Of a stretch of 37,260 nt of DNA, positions 24,808-34,014 are shown in pieces; position 1 is the stretch's first letter, and every line of letters starts with the position of its first letter. The stretch is from an uncultured Clostridium sp. Its GTDB lineage: Bacteria > Bacillota > Clostridia > TANB77 > CAG-508. Position numbers and translations under genes: made by a program. Where the stretch lies: the NCBI GenBank assembly GCA_947569365.1, contig CANOSM010000004.1, positions 1 to 37,260 of the forward strand, written 5' to 3'. The notes beneath the pieces were generated by a model. That model was given only the letters and a program-made list of their open reading frames with translations, was not told the origin of the DNA and made no database searches.

Positions 24808-27457
24808 ATGAAGAGTTATTTAAAAGAAGTAACTGATGTTTTAAAAGAAGTTAATTCTTCTGAAAATGGATTATCATCAAGTGAATCAAAAAACAGACTA
24901 GAAAAATATGGACTTAATAAATTAAATGAAGCAAAAAAAGCAACATTATTTCAAAAGATAATAAGTTCAATTGTAGATCCAATGATAATAATGTTACTTA
25001 TTACAGCAGTAATATCAGCAGTTGTATCTATATCTCAAGGTGATTCTATATCAGATGTATTTATTATTTTATTCGTTGTAGTAATAAATACTATACTTGG
25101 TATTGTACAAGAAAGTAAAGCAGAAAAAGCAATAGACTCACTAAAAAAGATGACAGCTGCTACATCTAAGGTACTCAGAGATGGAAGAGAAGTAATTGTA
25201 AAAAGTGAAGAGCTAGTAGTTGGTGATATTGTTTTACTTGAGGCTGGAGATGTTTTGTCAGCTGATTGTAGAATACTTGAAAGTTATAGCTTAAAAGTTG
25301 AAGAAGCTGTTCTTACAGGAGAATCAGTGCCAGTTAATAAGATAAACACAATATTAAGCTTGGGAGAGAAACAAAAAGACATTTCACTAGGAGATAGATT
25401 AAATATGCTATATAGTGGAAGTACTATTGCATATGGTAGAGGAAAAGCTGTAGTTGTTGAAACAGGTATGAATACAGAAATAGGAAAAATAGCAAATGCA
25501 TTAGAACAAACTCAAAAGGAAGAAACTCCACTTCAAAAAAAGATGGCAGAGCTTTCAAAAATGCTTACAAAACTTGTACTTATAATATGTGTACTTGTAT
25601 TTATTATAGGATTTGTAAGACATGGAAGTTTTACAGCAGTAGCTATAATTGATTCATTACTTACTGCAATTGCACTTGCAGTAGCTGCTATTCCAGAGGG
25701 AATACCAGCAGTTGTAACTATTATATTATCAATAGGAGTTACATCAATGGCAAATAGAAAAGCTTTAATTAGAAAATTAAGTGCAGTTGAAGCTTTAGGA
25801 TGTACTCAAATTATTTGTTCTGATAAAACAGGAACTTTAACACAAAATAAAATGACAGTAGTAGATAGTTATTCTTGTAATAAAGAGTTACTTTCAAAAG
25901 GAATGGCACTTTGTAGTGATTCTATAATAGAAAAAGGAAGCGATAAAGCACTTGGAGAGCCAACTGAAAATGCACTAGTTGAATTTGCAAATAAACTTGG
26001 ATTTCCAAAATATGATTTAGATAATGAATTTAAACGTATTGGAGAAGTTCCTTTTGATTCCAATAGAAAACTTATGAGTACTTTACATGAAAAAGATGGA
26101 AAAATAATTCAATATACAAAAGGTGCTTGTGAAATGCTTCTAAATATATGCACAAAATATTTAAAAGATGGAAAGGTTCAAGACTTAACAGATAAAGATA
26201 TCGAAGAGATTAAGAAAATAAATAAAGATTATGCAGATAAAGCTCTTAGAGTCTTAGGATTAGCTTATACAGAATATGATAAAAAACCAGAAGATATAAG
26301 TTCAGAGAAAGTTGAAAAAGATTTAATTTTTGTTCGGATTTGTTGGAATGATAGACCCTTGTAGAGAAGAAGTATATGATGCTGTTGAAAAATGTAAATC
26401 AGCAGGAATTAGACCAATAATGATAACAGGAGACCATAAAGATACTGCTGTTGCAATTGCTAAAAATTTAAAGATAATAGAAAATAAAGAACAAGCAAGA
26501 ACAGGAGAAGAAATTAATGACTTATCTGATGAAGAATTAATAGAAACTGTAAAAAAATGTTCTGTATTTGCAAGAGTTCAACCAGAACATAAAACACGTA
26601 TTGTAAAAGCACTTCAATCACAAGGACTAATCACAGCAATGACAGGAGATGGAGTAAATGATGCACCATCAATAAAAGCTGCTGATGTTGGAATTAGTAT
26701 GGGAATTACTGGAACTGATGTTACAAAAGGTGCATCAGATATGGTTCTAGCAGATGACAATTTTGCAACTATAGTAAATGCAGTAGAAGAAGGAAGAAAA
26801 ATATATGATAATGTAAAAAAAGTTTTACAATTCCAATTATCTACTAATATGGCTGAAGTAGTGGCAATATTTTTATCATCATTATTTGGAATCACAATAC
26901 TTACGCCAGCACATCTTTTATGGATAAATATGGTTACTGATTGTATACCAGGCTTAGCACTAGGAATGGAAAAAGCAGAAGATGGAATAATGAAAAGAAA
27001 GCCTAGATCATCAAAAGAAAGTTTATTTGCAAATGGAGTAGGACTAGATGTAGGTGTGCATGCTGTACTTATGGGGATTTTAGTACTTGTAGCATTTTTT
27101 GTAGGACAATACATGGAACTTGGACATATGGGATTTTTCAAATCTGTTGATGGAATGTCAATGGCATTTATAACAATGAACTTTATAGAAATTGCATATG
27201 CTTTATGTATGAGATCAAGAACTAAATCAATATTTACAATGAAAACTAGAAATTGGTGGTTATTTGGTGCTATTATAGGAGTATTATTAATTACTTTAGG
27301 AGTAACATATATTCCAGTGTTTGTAACATTATTTGGTATGAGTTCAATTAGTGCTACTGAATTTTTAGTAGCAGCAGGAATTGCTTTATCAATTATTCCA
27401 ATAATGGAAGTTGTTAAAATCTTTAAAAGATTTAGCACTAAAAAAGAAAATGCATAA
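24808..27457 (+). CDS. P-type Ca/Mn-transporting ATPase, +1 frameshift at CGG
   Basis: An 882-residue SERCA-type P2 ATPase when read through CGG 26335. N-terminal cation-ATPase domain; actuator TGES with Glu172; ion-binding helix 4 PEGIPAVV; phosphorylation motif DKTGTLT with Asp339; hinge GDGVNDAP (Asp614 and Asp618); helix 6 NMVTD; about 10 membrane helices. The first frame stops 27 bases after CGG 26335; skipping the C gives V-G-F-V-G-M-I-D-P, the conserved start of the P-domain continuation. With a Mn2+ riboswitch upstream, a role in exporting excess Mn2+ (or Ca2+) is most likely. ATG follows AAGGAAAGG. Both halves are fully conserved, so decay is unlikely. Confidence 0.93.
26335..26337 (+). 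other. +1 recoding site 5 (GTT CGG A)
   Basis: In-frame CGG after GTT (Val). Skipping the C gives GGA TTT GTT GGA ATG (G-F-V-G-M) in the P-type ATPase; the unshifted frame stops at TAG 26362-26364. Confidence 0.92.
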
Positions 27458-27500
27458 AATAAATTAAAAATCAATGAAGATAAATTAATTATATTTGAAG

Positions 27501-27534
27501 AAATAAACTCAGGAAATTGTTCTTGAGTTTATTT
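27501..27534 (+). terminator. Terminator after the P-type ATPase
   Basis: 11-bp stem AAATAAACTCA (27501-27511) / TGAGTTTATTT (27524-27534). Confidence 0.75.
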
Positions 27535-27603
27535 TATATGTGAGATATATTATTATATATTATAAATATGGTTTTAAATATTTTGCATGAAAGGATTTTG
27601 ATT

Positions 27604-28135
27604 ATGGCTCAAGATGTAAATGGAATTGTATATTTAGTTCGGTAAAGAAAAGGCTATTATAAAAGGATTTTTTGGAAATACTGTTAATATAGATATTGTT
27701 TTTTTATTTGTAAATAAAAATGGAAAAAAATATTATATAAATTATGACAGATTAAAAAGTACTAATGGAAAAAATATAGAAGTAGGAAAATTTTATGAAT
27801 TAAAACTTATAGAACATGGACGAAGTTTTTCTTTTATAGAATCAAAAAAGAATTTTGATGAAGAAGTAATAAATAAGGTCAAGCAAGATAAAGAACTTTC
27901 AAAAAATATACAATTTAATAAAACGATTATGAAAAAAGAATTTAATATTCAAATTGATATAAGGAAGAAAAAGAAATTTATATTTGATATAATTAGTTTA
28001 CTTATGCTTATAATTTTATATTCTTTTACAGTTAATATAAAATATTCAATTCCTTTTGTAATTGCTGAAATCATTATGTTTTTTATAAATATAATTCATA
28101 ATAAGAGAATGGTAAAAATATTAGAAAATCTCTAG
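27604..28135 (+). CDS. Unknown membrane protein, +1 frameshift at codon 13 (CGG)
   Basis: A 176-residue protein if the CGG at 27640 is shifted. From ATG 27604 (AAAGGA upstream) the frame reads MAQDVNGIVYLV, then CGG directly followed by TAA. Skipping C27640 opens GKEKAIIKGFFGNTVNID and runs without interruption to TAG 28135. Residues 1-95 look like a beta-rich soluble domain (INYDRLKSTNGKNIEVGKFYELKLIEHG resembles an OB/KOW-like strand pattern), 96-125 are charged, and two hydrophobic helices follow (about 128-165). A shorter start at ATG 27929 would give only the membrane part. The family is not recognised, so the evidence here is open frame, ribosome binding site and the same CGG pattern rather than homology. 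Confidence 0.75.
27640..27642 (+). other. +1 recoding site 6 (GTT CGG T)
   Basis: In-frame CGG after GTT (Val), directly followed by TAA in that frame. Skipping the C gives GGT AAA GAA (G-K-E). Confidence 0.8.
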
Positions 28136-28194
28136 TCTGTAGTATATTAATATTGATTATGGATAAAATAAAAATGAAAAGTTTTTTAAGAAAA

Positions 28195-28221
28195 TTAGCA
28201 CTCTTATATTGACTCTGCTAA
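28195..28221 (+). promoter_or_regulatory. CIRCE-like operator
   Basis: TTAGCACTC, 9 bases, CTCTGCTAA. The left half is a perfect CIRCE half-site (HrcA operator TTAGCACTC-N9-GAGTGCTAA); the right half keeps TGCTAA but has CTC for GAG. It overlaps the -35 box of the hsp20 promoter, as expected of a repressor site. Confidence 0.75.
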
Positions 28222-28237
28222 AAAATTATAATATAAT
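28209..28237 (+). promoter_or_regulatory. Promoter of hsp20
   Basis: TTGACT (28209-28214), 17 bases, TATAAT (28232-28237), overlapped by the CIRCE-like site. Confidence 0.75.
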
Positions 28238-28324
28238 AATAATCGTAAATAGAAAAGCTTTTCAAAAAAAATTTTAAATATGTGCTACCTAAAAAGGTGT
28301 CAACACATTAAAGGAGGAATTTAT

Positions 28325-28753
28325 ATGATGATGATACCAAGAAGAGATTTCGGAATGAGTCTATTTGATGATATGTTTAAAGATCCATTTTTTGAAGAAG
28401 GAAGAACTCAGAAAAAAGAAAACTTTCCAATGAAAACTGATATAATTGAAAAAGACGGAAAATATGAATTAGCAATGGATTTACCAGGATATGAAAAGAA
28501 AGATATAAATATAGAAGTAGAAGATGGATATTTAACAATATCTGCAACTAAAGTAGAGAATAATGATGAAGAAAATAAAAAATATGTACACAAAGAACGT
28601 TATGTAGGAAAATGTTCAAGAAGTTTCTTTGTAGGAGAAGATATTAACGAAGAAGAAATAAAAGCATCATTTAATAATGGAACTTTATGTTTAGAATTTC
28701 CAAAGGTAGAAACTAAACAGATAGAGAAGAAGAAAACAATAGAAATACAATAA
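28325..28753 (+). CDS. Small heat-shock protein Hsp20
   Basis: A 142-residue small heat-shock protein. ATG 28325 is chosen because AAAGGAGG lies 8 bases upstream and MMMIPRRDFGMSLFDDMF matches the family; an upstream in-frame ATG at 28280 has no such site. The alpha-crystallin domain covers about residues 35-135: MKTDIIEKDGKYELAMDLPG, DINIEVEDGYLTISA, and the GTLCLEFPK motif near residue 118. It is an ATP-independent holdase that keeps unfolding proteins soluble. The CIRCE-like operator predicts HrcA control. A very strong terminator follows. Confidence 0.95.
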   Translation: MMMIPRRDFGMSLFDDMFKDPFFEEGRTQKKENFPMKTDIIEKDGKYELAMDLPGYEKKDINIEVEDGYLTISATKVENNDEENKKYVHKERYVGKCSRSFFVGEDINEEEIKASFNNGTLCLEFPKVETKQIEKKKTIEIQ

Positions 28754-28778
28754 GGCTATTATAAAATAAAATGAAAAT

Positions 28779-28823
28779 AAGAAGTATAGAAATATGGTAT
28801 TTTACTATATTTCTATACTTCTT
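28779..28823 (+). terminator. Terminator after hsp20
   Basis: 17-bp perfect stem (28779-28795 / 28807-28823) with an 11-base loop. The remaining gap up to the HEPN gene (to 29091) holds an extended -10-like TGCTATAAT at about 29037 and nothing else I can support. Confidence 0.8.
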
Positions 28824-29091
28824 ATTATATATATAAATTGTAAAATAAAAGTAACTATAAAATGTATGGTATAAAATAAACTAAAAAATATATTATTTAG
28901 ATGTTAATAGTATTTGTTTCAAAAAGTGGAGAAAGTTTATATTTTTATCCAATTGTTTGAGTAGGGAAGAATATATAAAATAGCCTAAAATACTAGTAAA
29001 AAATCGTGAAAAATGTGTAGTAAAATATTAATTTTAATGCTATAATTTAACGAATTATTGGATTGAAAGTTCTGATAGAGACTATGAATCA

Positions 29092-29421
29092 ATGAAAAAG
29101 AATTTTGAAACAGAACAATATACATGGGCATTATTTATAGGGAATTTAACAATTGAAAAATTATTAAAAGTACTATATGCTAAAATAAATAAAGATAATC
29201 CATATCCACCTAAAATTCATAATTTAATATTACTCTCACAAAAAGCAAATTTAGAAGTACCAATAGAAATAAGAGAAAAGATACAAACTATAAATACATT
29301 TAATATAAGTGCTAGATATGATGATTATAAAAAAAGTTTTGATAGAAAATGTACAGATGATTACACATCTAAACAAGTAAAAAATATTGAGGAGGTGCGA
29401 AAATGGTTGAAAGAACAATAA
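29092..29421 (+). CDS. HEPN-domain protein, partner of MNT
   Basis: A 109-residue HEPN-domain protein from ATG 29092: FETEQYTWALFIGNLTIEKLLKVLYAK is the first helix pair, KIHNLILLSQKANLEVP and FNISARYDDYKKSF the later ones. Reading upstream in frame from 29092 gives YWIESSDRDYES, which looks like the normal first helix of the family but has no canonical start codon, so the true start may be unusual or the 5' end was lost. It lacks the RX4-6H RNase motif of HepT toxins. It overlaps the nucleotidyltransferase gene by 19 bases, the standard HEPN-MNT arrangement. Confidence 0.85.
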   Translation: MKKNFETEQYTWALFIGNLTIEKLLKVLYAKINKDNPYPPKIHNLILLSQKANLEVPIEIREKIQTINTFNISARYDDYKKSFDRKCTDDYTSKQVKNIEEVRKWLKEQ

Positions 29422-29723
29422 ATAAAGATATAACAGATAGCATAAATAAATTTATAAAAGAAATAAAAAAGAGATATAAAGTTACAGCAGTTATATTGTT
29501 TGGTTCTTATGCAAAAGGAACAGAAAACGAAGATAGTGATATAGATATTGCAGTTATTTCAGATGATTTTGAAGATATTTATGACTGTATGGAGGTTTTA
29601 ATGGGAATGACTTGGGATATAGATGCTCGAATAGAACCACATCCAATATCAACAGAAGATTATGAGAAAATTTCAAATCCTTTTGTAAAAGAAATAGTAG
29701 ATACAGGAATAAAAGTAGCATAA
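29403..29723 (+). CDS. MNT-type nucleotidyltransferase
   Basis: A 106-residue minimal nucleotidyltransferase. The catalytic signature GSYAKGTENEDSDIDIAV (about residues 32-49) has the GSxAxG motif and the two metal-binding aspartates of DxD; the third acidic residue is probably Asp77 in IDARIEPHP. In known pairs the MNT protein adds AMP to the HEPN partner to neutralise it. GGAGGTG precedes the ATG inside the HEPN reading frame, so the pair is co-translated. Toxin activity of the HEPN member is not shown by its sequence. Confidence 0.92.
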   Translation: MVERTINKDITDSINKFIKEIKKRYKVTAVILFGSYAKGTENEDSDIDIAVISDDFEDIYDCMEVLMGMTWDIDARIEPHPISTEDYEKISNPFVKEIVDTGIKVA

Positions 29724-29757
29724 TATATAAATATTATATGTAATTATATAAATTTAA

Positions 29758-29787
29758 AAGTAGTTTTTATAGAACTACTTATTTTTT
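29758..29787 (+). terminator. Terminator after the HEPN-MNT pair
   Basis: 8-bp stem AAGTAGTT (29758-29765) / AACTACTT (29773-29780) followed by ATTTTTT. Confidence 0.8.
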
Positions 29788-29935
29788 ATAAATATAAGTG
29801 CCACCAAACTTCTATTTTGTGCAATGTTAATAAATATATATAATGAGTATAAATTTATTTAAATTTAACTATTTGATTATTTAAATTGATGTGATATAAA
29901 TATAGAAAAAATAATTGATTGGAGAAAAAATATAA

Positions 29936-30418
29936 ATGAAATTAATAAATATGTTAAATGAAAGACAATTAAAATTATGTAGTAAGGCAAATGTAATTAT
30001 AGAAAATAAGGAATATTCTATGAAAGAATTATATGACTTTGAACAAAGATTGCTAGAATACTTAAATTTATATTGTATAGATGAAGAAGATGAAGTAACA
30101 GAACTTGGAGAAGAATATGAAGAAATAATAGATTTACTAGTAGATTATGAAGATGAAAAAAATCCAGAGAAATCTAATATAGAAACATATTTAGAAGAAA
30201 ATGATAAAGTAGAAATGAAAGATGGAAGAACAGGAATATTAGTTGATATTACAGAAAATATGTATACAGTAGAAATTGATGAAAGATATAAAACAGGAAA
30301 TATAGATGAAGATATTTTAATAGTTGAGGCTCAAGAGATTGCTAATTTCACAAAACAAACAGATAGTATAGAGGATTTAGAAGATGAAAATAGAAATAAA
30401 TTAGAAGAGGATGAATAG
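29936..30418 (+). CDS. Acidic protein with a small beta domain, unknown function
   Basis: A 160-residue, very acidic protein (ATG 29936, TTGGAGAA upstream). Residues 1-90 are helical; residues 93-125 (KVEMKDGRTGILVDITENMY, then VEID and GNIDEDILIVEAQEI) form a compact SH3/KOW-like strand pattern seen in small DUF4314-like proteins. The C-terminus is acidic and disordered. It overlaps the following HD gene by a few bases if that starts at 30411 and leads directly into it otherwise. Function unknown. Confidence 0.75.
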   Translation: MKLINMLNERQLKLCSKANVIIENKEYSMKELYDFEQRLLEYLNLYCIDEEDEVTELGEEYEEIIDLLVDYEDEKNPEKSNIETYLEENDKVEMKDGRTGILVDITENMYTVEIDERYKTGNIDEDILIVEAQEIANFTKQTDSIEDLEDENRNKLEEDE

Positions 30419-30422
30419 TAAA

Positions 30423-31601
30423 ATGGATAACAATATATTAGAAAATGTAATGAAAAATATGATAGAAAATGAAACTGTACTATCAAAAAGAGCATGCAAA
30501 GCAAGTGAAGCGATAAGAATAGATATAGATAAATCTGATATAAGACCAGCATACTTTAAAGATATTGATAGAATCATACATTCATTATCGTATACAAGAT
30601 ATATTGATAAAACACAAGTATATTCTTTTGTAAATAATGATCATATAACACATAGAGTACTTCATGTACAACTTGTATCAAAAATAGCAAGAACAATAGG
30701 AAGAGCATTACGTCTTAATGAAGACTTAATTGAAGCAATAGCACTTGGACATGATGTTGGGCACTCACCATTTGGACATAAAGGTGAAAAGTTCTTAGAT
30801 GATATTTGCAGAAGAGAAAATACAGGATACTTCTGTCATAATGCACAAAGTGTTAGAGTATTAAAAGACTTAGAAAGATTAAATATTACAGTTCAAACTT
30901 TAGATGGTATATTAGCACATAATGGAGAAATATTATTAAATAAATATTTTCCAAATAAACAGAAAACAAAAGAGGAATTTTTAGTAGAACTTGATAAAGT
31001 TATGTATAAAGAAAAATATAGTAAGAAAATCATTCCAATGACATTTGAGGGATGTATAGTTAGAATTTCAGATATGATTGCATATATAGGCAGAGATATA
31101 GAAGATGCAATTGTAGCTGGAAGTATAAAAAGAGAAGATATCCCTAAAAGAGTAGTAGAGATATTAGGAAATAATAACTCAGAAATAGTAAATACTTTAA
31201 TACTAAATTTAATTGAAAATAGTTATGAAAAAGAATATTTGTGTTTCTCAAATGATGTATTTGATACTCTTATGGAACTTAAAAAATGGAGTATAGAAAA
31301 AATATATAATTCAAAAGAATCTAAAATAAATGAAGATATACTTGAAGAGAGTTTTAATAAATTGTTTGAAATATATATTGAAAAACTTAAAAATATTGAT
31401 TATATAAATGGAATAGATATAGATAAAAATACTTCTATGTCAGATAGTATATTATTTGATTTTATTAATGGAAAATCAAAAGAATACTTAAAAAATACAA
31501 ATTTAAAAAGAATAGTTATAGATTATATGTCAGGACACACAGATAAATTCTTTTTAAAAGAATGCAGATTATATATAAAAGGTTTTAAGATAGATGATTA
31601 A
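30423..31601 (+). CDS. dGTPase-like HD-domain phosphohydrolase
   Basis: A 392-residue HD-domain protein of the deoxyguanosinetriphosphate triphosphohydrolase-like family. Metal-binding motifs: HITHRVLHVQLVSKIAR (HR...H), GHDVGHSPFGHKGE (HD at about residues 110-111, then HxxFGH), and later DMIAYIGRDIEDA (Asp). dGTPases cleave dNTPs to deoxynucleoside plus triphosphate; relatives without proven substrate are common. I prefer ATG 30423 because AGAGG lies about 12 bases before it; ATG 30411 directly abuts that site. It overlaps the metallopeptidase gene by 8 bases. Confidence 0.9.
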   Translation: MDNNILENVMKNMIENETVLSKRACKASEAIRIDIDKSDIRPAYFKDIDRIIHSLSYTRYIDKTQVYSFVNNDHITHRVLHVQLVSKIARTIGRALRLNEDLIEAIALGHDVGHSPFGHKGEKFLDDICRRENTGYFCHNAQSVRVLKDLERLNITVQTLDGILAHNGEILLNKYFPNKQKTKEEFLVELDKVMYKEKYSKKIIPMTFEGCIVRISDMIAYIGRDIEDAIVAGSIKREDIPKRVVEILGNNNSEIVNTLILNLIENSYEKEYLCFSNDVFDTLMELKKWSIEKIYNSKESKINEDILEESFNKLFEIYIEKLKNIDYINGIDIDKNTSMSDSILFDFINGKSKEYLKNTNLKRIVIDYMSGHTDKFFLKECRLYIKGFKIDD

Positions 31602-32316
31602 TAATGGTATATTAAAATACAATAATGAGATAATTGAATATACAATAAATAGAGGAAAAAGAAAAAGAGCATATTTACATATAAATGATGGAAAATTAGA
31701 AGTTAGAGTTCCAAGTAGATTAAGTGAAAAAGAAATACAAAAAATAGTAGAGGAAAAAGCAAAATGGATATATAATACAATAAAAAAATATCCTAAAATA
31801 GAAATGATAGAATTAAAATTTGATACAGGGGATATTTTTTATATATTAGGGAAAAGGTATATGCTTGAGGTATATCCTAATTCAAAAATAGAAAAAAATA
31901 AAATAGAAATTATAGATAGTGAAAATGGAAACAAGTTAAATGTATATCTAAAAGGTAATAAAGATACTACAAAAGTAAAAAGGATAATACAGAAATATTA
32001 TAATACTTTAGCAGAAGAAGAAATTAGCTTTGCTATGGAAAAATTAATTAGAAAAACAGGTCTTATTCCAGATAGTTTTAAAGTTAGAAATTTTAAAAGA
32101 GCATGGGGAAATTGTTCATCAAAGAAGATTATAAGTATTAATCGTGAGGTAGTTACATATTCAAGACATGCTATTGAATATGTATGTCTTCATGAGTTAT
32201 GTCATTTAAAATATATGAATCATTCAAAAAACTTTTGGAATTTAGTAAGTTTTTATATGCCAGATTATAAAATGGCAGAAGAAGAATTTAAACAAAATAG
32301 AGTAAGATATAAATAA
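31594..32316 (+). CDS. YgjP/SprT-like zinc metallopeptidase
   Basis: A 240-residue protein of the YgjP (DUF45, M48-like) family. The zinc signature HELCHLKYMNHSKNFW (about residues 200-215) carries the two His, catalytic Glu and third ligand region. Upstream are KRAWGNCSSKKIISINREVV, a block diagnostic of YgjP, and an N-terminal beta domain. No signal peptide, so it is intracellular. Substrates are unknown; relatives sit with restriction or DNA-repair genes. It overlaps the HD gene, and a hairpin at 32321-32347 ends the unit. Confidence 0.92.
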   Translation: MINNGILKYNNEIIEYTINRGKRKRAYLHINDGKLEVRVPSRLSEKEIQKIVEEKAKWIYNTIKKYPKIEMIELKFDTGDIFYILGKRYMLEVYPNSKIEKNKIEIIDSENGNKLNVYLKGNKDTTKVKRIIQKYYNTLAEEEISFAMEKLIRKTGLIPDSFKVRNFKRAWGNCSSKKIISINREVVTYSRHAIEYVCLHELCHLKYMNHSKNFWNLVSFYMPDYKMAEEEFKQNRVRYK

Positions 32317-32320
32317 AAAG

Positions 32321-32347
32321 GAGTATCAAATTTAAGTATTGATACTC
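32321..32347. terminator. Convergent-gene terminator hairpin
   Basis: 9-bp stem GAGTATCAA (32321-32329) / TTGATACTC (32339-32347) between converging genes. No long T run, so efficiency is unclear. Confidence 0.55.
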
Positions 32348-32358
32348 ATAAATTATAT

Positions 32359-32700
32359 TTAAAATGGTGATGAATATTTTATAGAGTCACTATCTAAAGT
32401 TAATATTTGATTAACATATAATTCTTTTAATTCTTCAATTTTTGAAGATGGCAGTTCATCTTCTTTTAAGTCACCTGCTTCATAAAGTACTTGTATTTGT
32501 TCAATACTTTTATTTCCATATTTTTTAGCAAATGTAGTTTCTTTTTCATCTACTACAGTAACAGTATCAGTTTTAGTAAGCCCTTCTGGAAGAGCTAATT
32601 GTTTTGAAAAAATCTTTGCAAAAAAGTGCTTTAATTTAATTAAAATATTATAATTAAGTGATTCTTGTGAAGATAAACTATTTTCATTTTGATTGTCCAT
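32359..32700 (-). CDS. Hypothetical protein, 113 residues
   Basis: A soluble protein with a disordered polar N-terminus (MDNQNENSLSSQESLNYN), a basic amphipathic segment (LIKLKHFFAKIFSKQLAL, about 22-39) and acidic helices (TFAKKYGNKSIEQIQVLYEA, then KIEELKELYVNQIL). AAAGGAGAA precedes the ATG. It is the second gene of a two-gene minus-strand unit, 27 bases after the 348-residue protein. Family not recognised; the amphipathic stretch might bind a membrane. Confidence 0.7.
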   Translation of the reverse strand: MDNQNENSLSSQESLNYNILIKLKHFFAKIFSKQLALPEGLTKTDTVTVVDEKETTFAKKYGNKSIEQIQVLYEAGDLKEDELPSSKIEELKELYVNQILTLDSDSIKYSSPF

Positions 32701-32727
32701 TATTTTCTCCTTTACAAACTAAATATT

Positions 32728-33774
32728 TTATGCGTTTTTTTCTAATATTTTTTTAACATAAGATAATTTTTTTAAATCTGATAATTTATTTTTATCAGAT
32801 AAAGCAAAAGTACCTTCTTTATCTATTCCACCATGACTTTCTATAAAAGTTTCAATTAAATCTAAAGGAACATAATTATATTGATTTATTTTTGATTTTT
32901 TTGTAGAAGTTCCGATATATCTATCATTAGAAAGATATAAAGCAAAATCATCAATATCATTTTTTGATAATACTTCAAAAGAAGTATATATATCAAGTCC
33001 TGTTATTCGTGGTTCACAGCAATTATAATAAGATGCTTGAACAGAAAACTTAAATCCATCAGAACATTTTATAGTAGGTCTAAGATCTGTAAAAATAGAA
33101 GTAGGAATCTTTTCATAAATAGGTTTATTTGTATCTTTTACAAAGTTTTTAAATGAATATATATTATTATTTTCTTTTGATTCTTTTTCTTTTTCGGATT
33201 CAATCATTAATTCAGTATCTATACTTTCTGATAAGTAGTCTAAGATATTAAGTATTTTTGTAGGTCTAGGAGAAAGTTTTAATAATACTTTATCATCATC
33301 AACTTGAATTGTATCTGAAAATTCATTTCTATAATCTTCAATAGAAACCACTTTTTCAGGAATAGCAGAATCATCAAAAAATATAATTTCTGTATATATT
33401 TCTCTTTTTTGAGAGCAAGCCATATATAAATATTGATCGATTCCTATTTTTACAATTAATCTAGTTATCATAATTTTAGTATTATCTTTTTCAGAAAAAT
33501 ATGGAGCCATACCATATATATAATCTATTCCATTTTGTATATTCTTATTATTTGATAATACATTATGAAGAATTTTAAAGTCCTCATAATCAAAAGAATA
33601 GTATATTTTATCAGGAGATTCAAAATTTACTTCTGATGTTAACATTCCTGTAATTTTTTCTAATATAAGACTTTTTCTAAGACTAGCATAGTATTCAGGT
33701 GATATTTCTTTTGAACATAAGATAATTCTACTATATAAACTATTAATTTTTGAAATTCTATTTTGATTTTTCAC
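32728..33774 (-). CDS. Hypothetical protein, 348 residues
   Basis: A large soluble protein starting at GTG 33774 after AGGAGAG. Mixed alpha/beta, with no signal peptide and no membrane segment. Notable stretches are NGIDYIYGMAPYFSEKDN, SIFTDLRPTIKCSDGFKFSV, YNCCEPRI (paired Cys) and a C-terminal SHGGIDKEGTFALSDKN. No catalytic motif is obvious. Its C-terminal end is followed by the small 113-residue protein in the same unit. I do not recognise the family. Confidence 0.75.
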   Translation of the reverse strand: MKNQNRISKINSLYSRIILCSKEISPEYYASLRKSLILEKITGMLTSEVNFESPDKIYYSFDYEDFKILHNVLSNNKNIQNGIDYIYGMAPYFSEKDNTKIMITRLIVKIGIDQYLYMACSQKREIYTEIIFFDDSAIPEKVVSIEDYRNEFSDTIQVDDDKVLLKLSPRPTKILNILDYLSESIDTELMIESEKEKESKENNNIYSFKNFVKDTNKPIYEKIPTSIFTDLRPTIKCSDGFKFSVQASYYNCCEPRITGLDIYTSFEVLSKNDIDDFALYLSNDRYIGTSTKKSKINQYNYVPLDLIETFIESHGGIDKEGTFALSDKNKLSDLKKLSYVKKILEKNA

Positions 33775-34014
33775 TATTTCTTTTCTCTCCTAAAATAAAT
33801 TTACTTATACAATTTAATTATAATACTTAAGAGTATGCATAATCAATTGAAATAAAAAAATGATAAGAAAATGTAAATAAAAAGAAATATATCTATAATA
33901 TATTAAAAAATGTGACAAAATAATATAAATATTATAATTTTATAAAATGTAATGGAAATTTAAGTGAATTACTGATAAAATATATATAATTCTTAAATGA
34001 AAGGAGCTAAATAC
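33775..34014. promoter_or_regulatory. Divergent intergenic region
   Basis: 240 bases between the minus-strand unit and the CpXC gene. It must hold promoters for both directions; several AT-rich -10-like boxes are present but no pair is convincing. Confidence 0.4.

Noticed and set aside
26614..27474. Long minus-strand frame opposite the P-type ATPase
   Set aside because: It mirrors the codon pattern of a clearly conserved plus-strand gene and has no ribosome binding site or homology.
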